Positions 27,087-35,786 of a DNA stretch of 64,000 nucleotides are shown one piece after another; within the stretch, counting starts at the first letter, position 1; each line of letters opens with the position of its first letter. Position numbers and translations under genes: made by a program. The notes under the pieces are model-generated. The model did no database searches and was not told where the DNA came from. It saw nothing but the letters and a program-made list of their open reading frames with translations. The DNA is from JAWLHJ01 sp039587535 (GTDB lineage Bacteria > Gemmatimonadota > Gemmatimonadetes > Longimicrobiales > Gaopeijiaceae). The stretch covers positions 130,645 through 194,644 of the forward strand of contig JBDHIF010000002.1 of assembly GCA_039587535.1 (NCBI GenBank), written 5' to 3'.

Positions 27087-27173
27087 TCTTCTAGCCTTGG
27101 GGCTGGAGTCACTCGATTTCAGGCGGGTCTCCGGTATCTCTCAGACTTGCAGCCGCTCTCCGGGAAGGAATCC

Positions 27174-28355
27174 TTGAAGAACTTGTTTACCTCCGAGTCC
27201 GTCACCGAGGGACATCCGGACAAGATCGCCGATCAGATCTCGGACTCCGTGCTCGACCATCTCTTGGCCAAGGACCCGGACTCCCGGGTTGCCTGTGAGA
27301 CGCTGGTCACCACCGGGATGGCGCTCGTGGCTGGCGAGATTTCCACTCAGGTCTACGTCCATCTGCCGGATATTGTCCGGGGCACGCTCCAGCGCATCGG
27401 ATATACCAAGGCCCAGCTCGGTATCGATGCCACGACCTGCGCGGTGCTGACCAATATCGACCAGCAGTCTCCCGATATCGCCATGGGTGTCGACACCGGC
27501 GGTGCCGGCGACCAGGGCATGATGTTCGGGTATGCCAGTGACGAGACGCCGGAGCTCATGCCGGCCAGCATCGACTTCGCGCACCGCATCACCCGACGTC
27601 TGGCACACGTGCGACGCGAGGGCGAAGTACCGTGGATCCGTCCCGATGGCAAGGCGCAGGTCACCGTGGAGTTCGACGGGGACAAGCCCGTCCGTGTCCA
27701 CACCGTCGTCGTGAGCACACAGCACGACCCGGACATTCGCGACGCCGAGATTCGGGATGCGGTGATCCACAGGGTGATCAAGCCGGTGCTGCCGAGTGAC
27801 ATGTTCGACGTCGACGACTGTATCCTCCACATCAATCCGACCGGTCGCTTCGTTATCGGCGGGCCTCACGGCGACGCGGGCCTCACCGGTCGGAAGATCA
27901 TCGTGGATACCTATGGCGGGGTCGGGCGGCACGGCGGTGGAGCGTTCAGCGGCAAAGATCCGTCGAAGGTCGATCGCTCTGCCGCGTATGCGGGCCGTTG
28001 GGCGGCCAAGAACGTGGTCGCCGCGGGCCTGGCGCGCCGGTGTGAGATCCAGCTGGCCTACGCGATCGGCGTGGCCCGGCCAGTCTCCGTGCGAGTTCTC
28101 ACCTTCGGGACCAGCGAAGTCTCGGAGGCCGAGATCGCGAAGGCGGTGGAAGAAGTCTTCGATTTCCGACCGAGGACGATCATCGAGCGCCTCGGTCTTC
28201 TGAAGCCCATCTACACCCCGACCGCGGCCTACGGCCACTTCGGTCGGGTGCCCGAGGTCCGTGTGCCCTCCGCCGGCGGGGACGAGCCTGTCCAGTTCTT
28301 CCCTTGGGAGCTCACCAACCGGGTCGACGACCTGCGAACTGCCATCGGCGTCTGA
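27174..28355 (+). CDS. metK: S-adenosylmethionine synthetase
   Basis: About 393 residues from TTG 27174, which follows a strong GGGAAGGAA site by a few bases; TTG 27147 is in frame but lacks one. Motifs: FTSESVTEGHPDKIADQISD, GVDTGGAGDQGMMFGYA (the ATP-site hexapeptide region), NPTGRFVIGGPHGDAGLTGR and GGGAFSGKDPSKVDRSAAY. It makes SAM from ATP and methionine. The gap to ptsI is short and shows no SAM riboswitch. Confidence 0.96.
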   Translation: MKNLFTSESVTEGHPDKIADQISDSVLDHLLAKDPDSRVACETLVTTGMALVAGEISTQVYVHLPDIVRGTLQRIGYTKAQLGIDATTCAVLTNIDQQSPDIAMGVDTGGAGDQGMMFGYASDETPELMPASIDFAHRITRRLAHVRREGEVPWIRPDGKAQVTVEFDGDKPVRVHTVVVSTQHDPDIRDAEIRDAVIHRVIKPVLPSDMFDVDDCILHINPTGRFVIGGPHGDAGLTGRKIIVDTYGGVGRHGGGAFSGKDPSKVDRSAAYAGRWAAKNVVAAGLARRCEIQLAYAIGVARPVSVRVLTFGTSEVSEAEIAKAVEEVFDFRPRTIIERLGLLKPIYTPTAAYGHFGRVPEVRVPSAGGDEPVQFFPWELTNRVDDLRTAIGV

Positions 28356-28381
28356 GCCGGGCGTGGGGACCACCCCCCGGC
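28356..28381 (+). terminator. Hairpin directly after metK
   Basis: GCCGGG pairs with CCCGGC across an inner GGG/CCC pairing, starting one base after the metK stop. No U tract follows, so termination, if any, would be weak or factor-dependent. Confidence 0.4.
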
Positions 28382-28543
28382 GCGGCCACCGGGGTGCACC
28401 GGGATCGACCCCGCAACGGCCTTCAGCTGTGCTCGAAGCACCGCTCGGCTTCACGAGAACCCGGGCGGTGCTTCGGAGTATTGGTGGGGCAAGCGGGGTC
28501 CGAGCGCCCCGATTCGTGTCTCAGGTGCGGAGGTTTGCGCCGC

Positions 28544-29080
28544 GTGTTGGTAGAGGTAAGGGTTCAGAGCCTTGCGCTCGATCGGTCGTCGAATACCCCC
28601 GTAGTCATTCTCGAAGAGCGTGACGGCGAGCGCGTGCTTCCCATTTGGATCGGGCCGGGAGAAGCGAGTGCCATCGCCATGCAGCTCGCCGAGATGGAGT
28701 TCGCCCGTCCATTGACCCATGACCTGCTCTGCTCACTCATGAAGGGCCTTGGCGGCACCCTGGAGAAGGTGATCATCACCAGGGTCGAGAAGAGCACGTA
28801 CTACGCGGAGCTCATCATGCGGCGAAACGGCGAGGTCTTCTCTTTGGACGCCCGCCCGTCCGACTCCATCGCCGTCGCTTTGCGCGTGGATGCTCGGATC
28901 TTCGCCGAGGACGAGCTGCTCGAAACGGCCTCCATCGAGGTCGCTGACGAGGAGGTCGTGGCGGACCTTCCCTTCGAGGTCCAGGAACCTGTGGTTGAGC
29001 CCGAGTCCATGGGCCCCGACGAGCTCAAGGACCACCTCCGGAAGCTGAATCCGGAGGACTTCGGCCGCTTCAAGCCTTAG
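28544..29080 (+). CDS. Bifunctional nuclease (BFN/DUF151) domain protein
   Basis: About 178 residues from GTG 28544, with GGAGG ten bases upstream; the frame is open further 5' without homology. The BFN domain is clear: VQSLALDRSSNTPVVILEE, VLPIWIGPGEASAIAMQL, RPLTHDLLCSLMKGLGG, and DARPSDSIAVALRVDARIF. An acidic C-terminal extension ends in HLRKLNPEDFGRFKP, a tail often seen on bacterial members. Plant BFN has RNase and DNase activity; the bacterial role is unclear. The next gene's GTG shares one base with its stop. Confidence 0.88.
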   Translation: MLVEVRVQSLALDRSSNTPVVILEERDGERVLPIWIGPGEASAIAMQLAEMEFARPLTHDLLCSLMKGLGGTLEKVIITRVEKSTYYAELIMRRNGEVFSLDARPSDSIAVALRVDARIFAEDELLETASIEVADEEVVADLPFEVQEPVVEPESMGPDELKDHLRKLNPEDFGRFKP

Positions 29081-30288
29081 TGGCCGCTGTCCTGGTGCCT
29101 GCCGCGCCCTCCATCGGCCCCCGGACCGTAATCGAGCTCCGGCGCGGTCTTAGCAGGCTCCGCGTGGTGACGCGTGCTGCCATCCTGTCCCTCCTGTGGC
29201 CGATCGGACTCGCGGCTCAGGAATCCGGTGTACCTCCGCTCCAGGGCCAGGCGCTACTGGGTGATACCGTCCTGACGTCGGGCACGGTCGTGCTTCACCG
29301 AGTGACCAGCGAGGATCAGGGAGAGATCGACTCCGTGGCCGTGGGCAGGGACGGGTCGTTTTCCTTCAACCTGCCGGAGCCACCGTTGGGGGCGGCGGAC
29401 CGTTTCTACTTCGCCTCGCTGCGCCATCAGGGAATCCTCTACTTCGGATCACCACTCTCGGACGTCGCACAGCTCGACTCGATTTACAGGATCCAGACGT
29501 ACGACACCGCCATGGTCGCGGCGGGAGGGGCCGACATCCCCATCCAGGCCCGCAACCTCTTCTTCGAGCCCAACGGGGAGGAGTGGCGGGTCACGGACAT
29601 CTTCCAGCTGAGGAACGATTTCGGCCGCACGTTGGTGGCACCGGAGGACGGAGAGGTCTGGTCGTACCTGCTTCTCGAGGGCGCACGGGACTTCTCCTCG
29701 GGCCAAGACGGCTTCTCCCTGGACGGTACCAGCATCCGGGACGGCTCCGTGGTCGTTCGAGCCGCGATCGCTCCGGGAGAAAGGGTCTTCGTCTTCAGAT
29801 ACACCGTGGACGAGCTATTCGGAGAAGTGCCTACGCCCGGCCTCACCGAGGCCTTCGACCTGCTCGTGCGCGAACCGTCGCCGCGGGTAGGGGTGGAGGG
29901 CCTCGAGCTCGTGGGCCGTGTGGAAGTAGAGGAGGGGTCCACCTATCGACGGTACTCGGGAACGAGCATCGGAAGCGGTCGCGTTCGGGTGGTGGAGGCG
30001 CAACAACCCGGTGATTTGCCATTGCCGTGGATCACGGTCGTAGTGGCCCTTGCCCTGGCCGGAGTGGCCCTCTGGGTCACCCGGGACATGCGACGGCCTG
30101 TGGAGGCGGTGGCGGGACGACCGACACGAAGGGCGGGGGGGCGAGCGGCGCGCCGACAGGTGCTGCTGTTGGAGGTCGCTCGGTTGGACGAGGCCTTCGA
30201 ATCCGAGGTGGATCGGACGCCGGAGCAGAGAGCCGAGTACGAAGCAAGGCGCACCGAGCTCCTCGGTGAGCTGACGGCAGGCTCCTGA
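29080..30288 (+). CDS. Exported membrane-anchored protein, unknown function
   Basis: Up to 402 residues from GTG 29080. A hydrophobic stretch near residues 33-47 ending GLAAQE suggests a signal peptide, so a start closer to GTG 29167 is possible. The extracytoplasmic part begins with a small beta-rich domain (TSGTVVLHRVTSEDQGEI...DGSFSFNLPEP), reminiscent of carboxypeptidase-regulatory folds. A single transmembrane helix (LPWITVVVALALAGVALWV) lies near residue 320. The cytoplasmic tail is basic and then helical (LLLEVARLDEAFESEVDRTPEQRAEYEARR). I do not recognise the family. It sits between the nuclease gene and recO. Confidence 0.65.
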   Translation: MAAVLVPAAPSIGPRTVIELRRGLSRLRVVTRAAILSLLWPIGLAAQESGVPPLQGQALLGDTVLTSGTVVLHRVTSEDQGEIDSVAVGRDGSFSFNLPEPPLGAADRFYFASLRHQGILYFGSPLSDVAQLDSIYRIQTYDTAMVAAGGADIPIQARNLFFEPNGEEWRVTDIFQLRNDFGRTLVAPEDGEVWSYLLLEGARDFSSGQDGFSLDGTSIRDGSVVVRAAIAPGERVFVFRYTVDELFGEVPTPGLTEAFDLLVREPSPRVGVEGLELVGRVEVEEGSTYRRYSGTSIGSGRVRVVEAQQPGDLPLPWITVVVALALAGVALWVTRDMRRPVEAVAGRPTRRAGGRAARRQVLLLEVARLDEAFESEVDRTPEQRAEYEARRTELLGELTAGS

Positions 30289-30289
30289 C

Positions 30290-31051
30290 GTGGCTCCGGT
30301 GGGCACCCCCGCCGTCCTTCTTCGCGGCCACGACTACGGGGACACGAGCCGGATTCTTCGCTTCTACACGAGAAACCACGGGCTCTTGAGCGTCGTCGCC
30401 CGAGGAGTGCGTGGTCGCAGCGGTAAGGGTGGGGCCGCCGTGAATAGCTTCGCGTCGGGTGAGCTCGTCGCGTACATCAAGCCGCAGGCGGACCTCCACA
30501 CCATGAAAGACTTCACGGCCGCGAGATCTCGAGCCGCGTTGTCGCTGGACATCCTCCGGTTCGCCGGTGCGGCCTGCCTCGCGGAGTTGGTGCTCTCCCA
30601 CGCGGAGCAGGAACCGCATCCCGAGCTCTTCGACAGGGTCGAGGCAGAGCTCGATCGGGTGGAGGGTGTGGATCGAGAGCAGGTTGCTCCCGCGATTCTC
30701 TCGGCTTTGTGGCGTGTGACGAGCGCGTTCGGCTTCGCTCCCGAGCTGGAAGCCTGCGTCCTCTGTGGGCGGCCGCTGGATGACCGACCGTTGGCCCGAT
30801 TCGATTTCGACGCGGGTGGAGTGCGGTGTGAGTCCTGCGGCGCAGGTCCGGTCGGGCCGAGGGTCGGCCCCACAGCGCGGCGTCAGCTGAGGGACCTTCT
30901 CGAGGGGCGGGTGCCGGAGGACTTCGGTCATCCCAAGAGGCATCTAGCCCTGGTGTCGGACTTCATGGTCCACCACGTCGTTTCGAGGCCCCTCAAGACC
31001 CTCGCTTTCCTGGGCGACCGGCTTCCTGAGGACGCAACGACTCCGGCATGA
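30290..31051 (+). CDS. recO: DNA repair protein RecO
   Basis: 253 residues from GTG 30290. The N-terminal OB fold shows GTPAVLLRGHDYGDTSRILRF and LSVVARGVRGRSGKGGAAV, with the conserved aromatic/basic pattern of RecO. A C4 zinc site is present in the C-terminal domain (ACVLCGRPL...VRCESCGAG). RecO works with RecR to load RecA on SSB-coated single-stranded DNA. Its stop overlaps selB (ATGA). Confidence 0.92.
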   Translation: MAPVGTPAVLLRGHDYGDTSRILRFYTRNHGLLSVVARGVRGRSGKGGAAVNSFASGELVAYIKPQADLHTMKDFTAARSRAALSLDILRFAGAACLAELVLSHAEQEPHPELFDRVEAELDRVEGVDREQVAPAILSALWRVTSAFGFAPELEACVLCGRPLDDRPLARFDFDAGGVRCESCGAGPVGPRVGPTARRQLRDLLEGRVPEDFGHPKRHLALVSDFMVHHVVSRPLKTLAFLGDRLPEDATTPA

Positions 31052-32958
31052 GGGAGCATCGTCTGATCCTGGGCACGGCCGGTCATATCGACCACGGAAA
31101 GACAGCCCTGGTTCGCGCGCTGACCGGTGTGGACACGGACCGGTTGAAGGAAGAGAAGGCCAGGGGCATCACTATCGAGCTTGGCTTCGCTGAGCTCACC
31201 GGAGCCGAGCAGGGCCTGAGATTCGGGGTCGTAGACGTGCCCGGGCACGAGGCCTTCGTGCGGGCCATGCTCGCCGGCGCGGCGGGTATGGATGTGGTAC
31301 TCCTCGTGGTCGCCGCCGACGAAGGAGTCATGCCCCAGACCCGGGAACACTTCGGCATCGTCCGGCTCCTGGGCGTGCCTCGGTTGGTGGTCGCCTACAC
31401 CAAGTCCGACCTGGTGGAGGCGGAGTGGCTGGAGCTGGTCGAGGCCGACGTCGACGCGCTCCTCGAGGGTACGGACTACGCCAACGCGCCGCGTGTGGCC
31501 ACGTCGACAATGGACGGCCGGGGGTTGGACGAGCTCCGCGCCCGGCTCTTCGAAGAAGCGGAGAGCGCTCCCGAGCGAGCCGAGGCCGACTTGGCGAGGA
31601 TCCCGCTCGACCGGGTCTTCACCATCCAGGGGACCGGCACTGTGGTCACAGGCACTCTGTGGAGCGGTGCATTGAAGACGGGGGAGAAGGTGCGCCTGCT
31701 CCCTCAAGATCTCGAGGCGCGGGTCCGGGCTCTGGAGGTCCACGGTCGCCCAGCCGACGAGGCCCTGGCCGGCGAACGAACCGCGGTGGCGCTCTCCGGA
31801 AGCGGCGCCGACCGCGACCGGGTGGACCGGGGATCCGTTCTGGTATCGTCCGACGTCTGGAAGGCGAGCTCCATGCTGACTGTGTGGCTCCACGTGCTCC
31901 CGGACTCGTCCTGGAGCGTGGAGCACAACCAGCGCGTGCACGTGCACCACGGGACCGCTCAGGTGCTGGCACGAGCGGTGATCTTTGAGCATGGGGGCGC
32001 GCTACTTCCCGGAGATTCTGGCTGGATTCAGCTTCGGCTGGAAGCTCCGCTCGTTCCGAGAGGGCGCGATCGGTTGGTGCTGCGTTCCTATTCCCCGGTG
32101 ACGACCATCGCCGGTGGTGTGGTCGTCGAGTCGCACGCCCCAAAGCGGAAGGCACTCGGCGCCCAGGAGCGAGCGACCCTGCGCGAGGCGCTGGAAGGCG
32201 ACGATACGCAGGCCGTGGCGGCGCACCTGCTCCTCGCAGGATGGACGGGTGTGGCGCGGGACGCGCTGCCGGTGCGCGTGGGACTCACCGAGTCTCGTGT
32301 CACGGCGGCTCTGGAGTCACTGGCTGGCAGAGGGGTTCGAGTGACGGGTGAGCACGCGTTCGCTTCCGAGATCTGGGTTCAAGCCCGAGACGCGGTGCTG
32401 CGGGCCGTGCATCAAGCTCACGAGCGAGAACCCCTGCGTTTCTTGCTTCCGCTCGCCGCACTCCGATCATCCGTACCCGACTGGGCGGCCGACGGGCTCG
32501 CCGACGCCGTGCTGGCTGAGCTGGTGGAGGACGGCAGCCTGGTTCGCGAGGATGGCGGCGTGCGGGCTCCTGAGCACGAGCCCGGTCTCACGGGGGACCA
32601 AGCCGACGCCGTGGACCGACTGCGTGAGGTGTTGAACGAGGGTGGACTCGCCCCCCCGTTCGTGGAAGAACTCCCCGAGGACCTCACTGGGCGGAGCGAT
32701 CTCTGGGCACTTCTGCACTGGTTGGAGCGGGAAGGAACCGTCGAGCAAGTCGCGGACGACCTCTACGTCGCTACGACAGCCCTGCGTGACGGCCAAGCAA
32801 GGGTGCGGGAGGTCCTCGGTGGACGGGAGGGGCTCGGGCCTGCGGATTTCAGAGAGGCCCTCGACGTCACCCGAAAGCATCTGATCCCCTTGCTCAACTT
32901 CTTCGACCATCGAGGCGTCACCCTGCGCTTGGCAGACGGGCGCACGGTGCCGAAGTGA
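31048..32958 (+). CDS. selB: Selenocysteine-specific translation elongation factor
   Basis: 636 residues. The G domain has GTAGHIDHGKTALVRALTG, DRLKEEKARGITIELGFAEL, DVPGHEAFVRAML and TKSD. The distinctive SelB features are the short IELGFA switch region and the EF-Tu-like domains 2-3 (RVFTIQGTGTVVTGTLWSG). A ~300-residue C-terminal extension of winged helices (from about residue 370) normally binds the SECIS hairpin. Presence of SelB implies UGA-to-selenocysteine decoding. No selA, selD or clear tRNA-Sec gene lies in the window, and I found no obvious selenoprotein here. Confidence 0.95.
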   Translation: MREHRLILGTAGHIDHGKTALVRALTGVDTDRLKEEKARGITIELGFAELTGAEQGLRFGVVDVPGHEAFVRAMLAGAAGMDVVLLVVAADEGVMPQTREHFGIVRLLGVPRLVVAYTKSDLVEAEWLELVEADVDALLEGTDYANAPRVATSTMDGRGLDELRARLFEEAESAPERAEADLARIPLDRVFTIQGTGTVVTGTLWSGALKTGEKVRLLPQDLEARVRALEVHGRPADEALAGERTAVALSGSGADRDRVDRGSVLVSSDVWKASSMLTVWLHVLPDSSWSVEHNQRVHVHHGTAQVLARAVIFEHGGALLPGDSGWIQLRLEAPLVPRGRDRLVLRSYSPVTTIAGGVVVESHAPKRKALGAQERATLREALEGDDTQAVAAHLLLAGWTGVARDALPVRVGLTESRVTAALESLAGRGVRVTGEHAFASEIWVQARDAVLRAVHQAHEREPLRFLLPLAALRSSVPDWAADGLADAVLAELVEDGSLVREDGGVRAPEHEPGLTGDQADAVDRLREVLNEGGLAPPFVEELPEDLTGRSDLWALLHWLEREGTVEQVADDLYVATTALRDGQARVREVLGGREGLGPADFREALDVTRKHLIPLLNFFDHRGVTLRLADGRTVPK

Positions 32959-33023
32959 CCGAGAAGGGAAGAACCGAGCAACCTTTCCCGCAGGCATTGC
33001 ATCGAACAAGAAGAACGGATCGC

Positions 33024-33053
33024 TTGACCGCCCCTCTTTCCCGGGCCTACGTT
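33024..33053 (+). promoter_or_regulatory. Possible sigma-70-type promoter before the sorting-domain gene
   Basis: TTGACC, an 18-base spacer, then TACGTT, about 90 bases upstream of the gene at 33142. The match is moderate and unsupported by anything else. Confidence 0.25.
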
Positions 33054-33141
33054 GAGTAAGAACGGCGTGAGACGTCAAGGAAGGTTCACCGAATGGAGCG
33101 CGATTGACGCTTAGCTACCGCACATGAGTGCCGAGGTCCAG

Positions 33142-33588
33142 ATGAGACGCATTTTGGGCGTCTTATCCGTCCTCCTTATCTCGATCGTCACAACCGAGGC
33201 CCTTTCCGCTCAGGACGGGGCAGGCCCGCCGGCGGCCGAGCAGGGAAACGGATTCCAGCTCGAACAGAACTATCCGAACCCGTTCAACCCCGAGACGACC
33301 ATACCCTTCACCCTGGGTGAGGAGTTGTTCGTCGATGGGCGTCCTCCCGTTGTGACCGTGCGGATCTTCAATCTCCTCCAGCAGGTCGTTGCCTATCCTG
33401 TGGCGCTGGGTCATCCGTCCGGAGAGGGCCAGCAGCTTCGCCAGCTGGAGTACACGATCCCGGGGCGCTACGAGGCCTTCTGGGACGGGCGCGACCAAGC
33501 CGGGCGACAGGTCGCGTCGGGGATCTATTTCATGCAGCTGACGGTCAACGGGCGGAGTGCGACCAAGAAGATGTACGTCCTCAAGTAG
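33142..33588 (+). CDS. Stand-alone secreted FlgD/T9SS-type sorting-domain protein
   Basis: About 148 residues. ATG 33142 is chosen because it follows GAGG by 5 bases and begins a clean signal peptide (MRRILGVLSVLLISIVTTEA, cleavage near LSAQ); ATG 33124 is in frame upstream. The mature part is a single Ig-like domain beginning LEQNYPNPFNPETTIPF and ending ASGIYFMQLTVNGRSATKKM. This is the pattern of C-terminal FlgD-like or type IX secretion sorting domains. Here there is no cargo: the domain is essentially the whole protein. It may be a surface or adaptor protein, or a remnant. The C-terminal KKMYVLK resembles T9SS type A ends. Confidence 0.75.
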   Translation: MRRILGVLSVLLISIVTTEALSAQDGAGPPAAEQGNGFQLEQNYPNPFNPETTIPFTLGEELFVDGRPPVVTVRIFNLLQQVVAYPVALGHPSGEGQQLRQLEYTIPGRYEAFWDGRDQAGRQVASGIYFMQLTVNGRSATKKMYVLK

Positions 33589-33653
33589 CCCATCCGGGGA
33601 CCCGCTGGGTGTCGCTTGCGCACGAGTCGCCGATGCGAAGCGTTCGGGCGCCC

Positions 33654-34010
33654 TCAGCCGAGGATGTAGAGAAACCTACCGCAGCTCTCGCAGCTCTGGA
33701 GGGCTGAATTCGGCTCTCGCTCCCCCGCCGTGGCGGTGGGAATGGAGACGTAGCAGCCGAAGCACGTCCCGTCGACGACGGGTACCACCGCGCGGTCCGC
33801 GCGCTCGGCGAGTGCCTTGAAGCGTCCGCGCGTGTCGGCCCTGAGCCCTCCCATGAGCTCGGTGGCCTTGTTCCGGAGGGCGGTCACGGCCTGATCGGGG
33901 TCGACGCCGAAGTGTGTCTCCTCCAGGTCACCGAGCTCGCCACGCTCGATTTCCCGCGCCTTGGATTTCAGGTCCTGGATCTCGAGCATCACGAGGAGTT
34001 GTTCGTTCAC
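33654..34010 (-). CDS. C4 zinc-ribbon coiled-coil protein (DUF164-like)
   Basis: 118 residues. The N-terminal ~75 residues are a predicted helix rich in Lys/Glu/Leu (LLVMLEIQDLKSKAREIERG). The C-terminus is a zinc ribbon with CFGCYVSIP and SCESCGRFLY, as in zf-RING_7/DUF164 proteins. Those proteins are usually about 240 residues with a long coiled coil, so this is a short version. Its start overlaps the stop of the upstream IIA gene (ATGA on this strand). Function is unknown; nucleic-acid binding is often suggested. Confidence 0.75.
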   Translation of the reverse strand: MNEQLLVMLEIQDLKSKAREIERGELGDLEETHFGVDPDQAVTALRNKATELMGGLRADTRGRFKALAERADRAVVPVVDGTCFGCYVSIPTATAGEREPNSALQSCESCGRFLYILG

Positions 34011-34459
34011 TTGGACTTCTTGTCCAGCAAGTCAAGGAAGGCCTCTGGGGTGTCCAGACCCATGAGCAGGTCGGGTACCTCGGGGTCTTTGGCGAACTGC
34101 GCGATCTTCCCGAGGACGGGCAGGTACTGGTTGGAGACTTCCAGCGGCGGCGCGACGATGAGGAAGAAGTTGTAGACCGGACCGCCGTCTATGGCGTTGA
34201 AGTCCATTCCGCCCGGCTTCCGCCCATACGCGAGCCGGAGGCGGTTGGCCACCAGGGAGCGGCAGTGAGGGATAGCGATTCCCTTCCCGATCCCTGTAGA
34301 GCCCAGGTTCTCCCGTCTCTTGACCGTCTTGAAGAGAATGGCCTCGGACTTGTCGTCGAGGTCCAGCAGGGAGATCAACTCTTTGAGGAGATCGTCTTTC
34401 GTCTCCGACTCGAGTTGGAGCTTCACGGAGTCGACCGTGAACAGCTCGGTGAGCCGCAT
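34007..34459 (-). CDS. PTS fructose-type IIA (PtsN-like) protein
   Basis: About 150 residues from ATG 34459, with GGAGGA six bases upstream; longer in-frame starts lack such a site. It is a single PTS_EIIA_2 domain: LLKELISLLDLDDKS, ENLGSTGIGKGIAIPHCRS with phospho-acceptor His65, and FFLIVAPPLEVSNQYLPVLGKIA. No IIB or IIC is nearby, so it is more likely a regulatory EIIA-Ntr-like protein fed by an HPr/EI pair, such as that at 25-27 kb, than a transporter part. Confidence 0.87.
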   Translation of the reverse strand: MRLTELFTVDSVKLQLESETKDDLLKELISLLDLDDKSEAILFKTVKRRENLGSTGIGKGIAIPHCRSLVANRLRLAYGRKPGGMDFNAIDGGPVYNFFLIVAPPLEVSNQYLPVLGKIAQFAKDPEVPDLLMGLDTPEAFLDLLDKKSK

Positions 34460-34591
34460 ATATGTCCTCCGAACAGCGATTCGGGTCCCGGTTGCTTTAC
34501 CATGTGCACAATAGGGAATCCGGGAGGGTCCGTCGATCCCCCGTCGGGGGCGCGACTTCATCCTCGGCGCCCCCAGCCCTAGCTTTGAAAC

Positions 34592-35590
34592 ATGCCCATG
34601 AACGTCTTTGAGCTCTTGGCTGGAACGCGTACCCCCCTCTACCTGGCTCCCCAGGCGGGGGTGAGCGAATCCCCCTTTCGCCGGCTATGCCGGCGCTTCG
34701 GGGCTGATGTGGTCGTGTCCGAGTTCGTGAGCGCGGCCGGAATCATGATGGGGTCGGTGCGCTCCCGGGACTACCTGCGCTTCGACGATGCCGAGCGCCC
34801 GATCGGAATCCAGATCTTCGGCGCCGATCCTGCGATGATGGCGGACGCCGCGGCGCTGGTCGGGGAGATCTATGGGCCGGACTACATCGACATCAACTTC
34901 GGATGTCCCGTGAAGAAGGTCGTGAAGCGGAACGGTGGGTCAGGGTGTCTACGTGATCTCGATCTGGTGGACCGGATCGTACGAGCCGTAGACGACGCGA
35001 CGCCGCTGCCCGTGACCGTGAAGATCCGATCCGGCTTCGACGAGAAGACGCGCGATCCCGTGGGCATCGCTCTGCGCTGTGAGCAAGCCGGCGCTCGGGC
35101 GCTTTGCCTTCACCCGCGGACCCGGGCTGAAATGTACTCGGGCCACGCCCGTTGGTCCGAGATCGGAGATGTGGTTCAGGCGTTGGAGATCCCGGTCATC
35201 GGGAACGGCGATATCGTGACGGGTCAGGATGCTCGACGCATGAGAGATGAGACCGGGTGCGCCGGGATCATGATCGCCAGAGGTTCCCACGGCGACCCGT
35301 GGATCTTCACCCAGGCCCGTGCGGCGTTGGACGGGCTTCCGGTGCCTCCCGAGCCGGACGTCCGGGAGCGATTCGAGATCTGCCTCGAGCACGCCCGCAA
35401 CGCCATCGCGTTCGAGCGGAATCCTGAGCGAGCCATCATCGATTTTCGAAAGCACCTCGGCTGGTACACCAAGGGCCTGCCCAACGGCCGGAAACTCCGC
35501 ACCGAGCTGTTTCAGTCCGAAACGCTGGAAGAGGTGGAGCGCCTTCTGCTGGAGTATCTCACGGCGCGGCAGGAGGCGGTGCTGGCGTAA
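34592..35590 (+). CDS. dusB: tRNA-dihydrouridine synthase (DusB-like)
   Basis: 332 residues. FMN TIM-barrel motifs: YLAPQAGVSESPFRRLCRRF, PIGIQIFGADPAMMADAA, DINFGCPVKKVVKRNGGSG, VTVKIRSGFDE, CLHPRTRAEMYSGHARWSEI and PVIGNGDIVTGQDARRM. The catalytic Cys is the one in GCP. It reduces uridine to dihydrouridine in tRNA D-loops. It is divergently placed to the PtsN-like gene, with a gap of 132 bases. Confidence 0.95.
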   Translation: MPMNVFELLAGTRTPLYLAPQAGVSESPFRRLCRRFGADVVVSEFVSAAGIMMGSVRSRDYLRFDDAERPIGIQIFGADPAMMADAAALVGEIYGPDYIDINFGCPVKKVVKRNGGSGCLRDLDLVDRIVRAVDDATPLPVTVKIRSGFDEKTRDPVGIALRCEQAGARALCLHPRTRAEMYSGHARWSEIGDVVQALEIPVIGNGDIVTGQDARRMRDETGCAGIMIARGSHGDPWIFTQARAALDGLPVPPEPDVRERFEICLEHARNAIAFERNPERAIIDFRKHLGWYTKGLPNGRKLRTELFQSETLEEVERLLLEYLTARQEAVLA

Positions 35591-35696
35591 GTCGTCGGTG
35601 GGTCGATACCGGACCTCAACGCCGTCGGCAGGACCTGTATCTTTCCCCGGCGACCTCCGGGGGCTCCTTCGACGAGTGACGAGTCGACGCCACGGG

Positions 35697-35726
35697 TGGA
35701 CCATCGGCCGCCGTTCCGTGTAAGAT
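35697..35726 (+). promoter_or_regulatory. Candidate ssrA promoter
   Basis: TGGACC, an 18-base spacer, then TAAGAT, ending about 60 bases before the tmRNA 5' end. That would leave a leader to be removed by RNase P, as expected for tmRNA. Each box matches consensus at four of six positions. Confidence 0.3.
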
Positions 35727-35786
35727 GTTCCGGAAGACGCTGTTTGAAATCTTCACCCGCCGGCCGTGCGCGGTCGAGCGACACAC

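Noticed and set aside
27087..27173. SAM riboswitch upstream of metK
   Set aside because: The gap is only 87 bases and shows none of the SAM-riboswitch junction pattern.
27141..28454. 437-codon ORF antisense to metK
   Set aside because: It lies on the opposite strand of a gene with full metK homology. High GC gives long antisense frames; it has no motifs.
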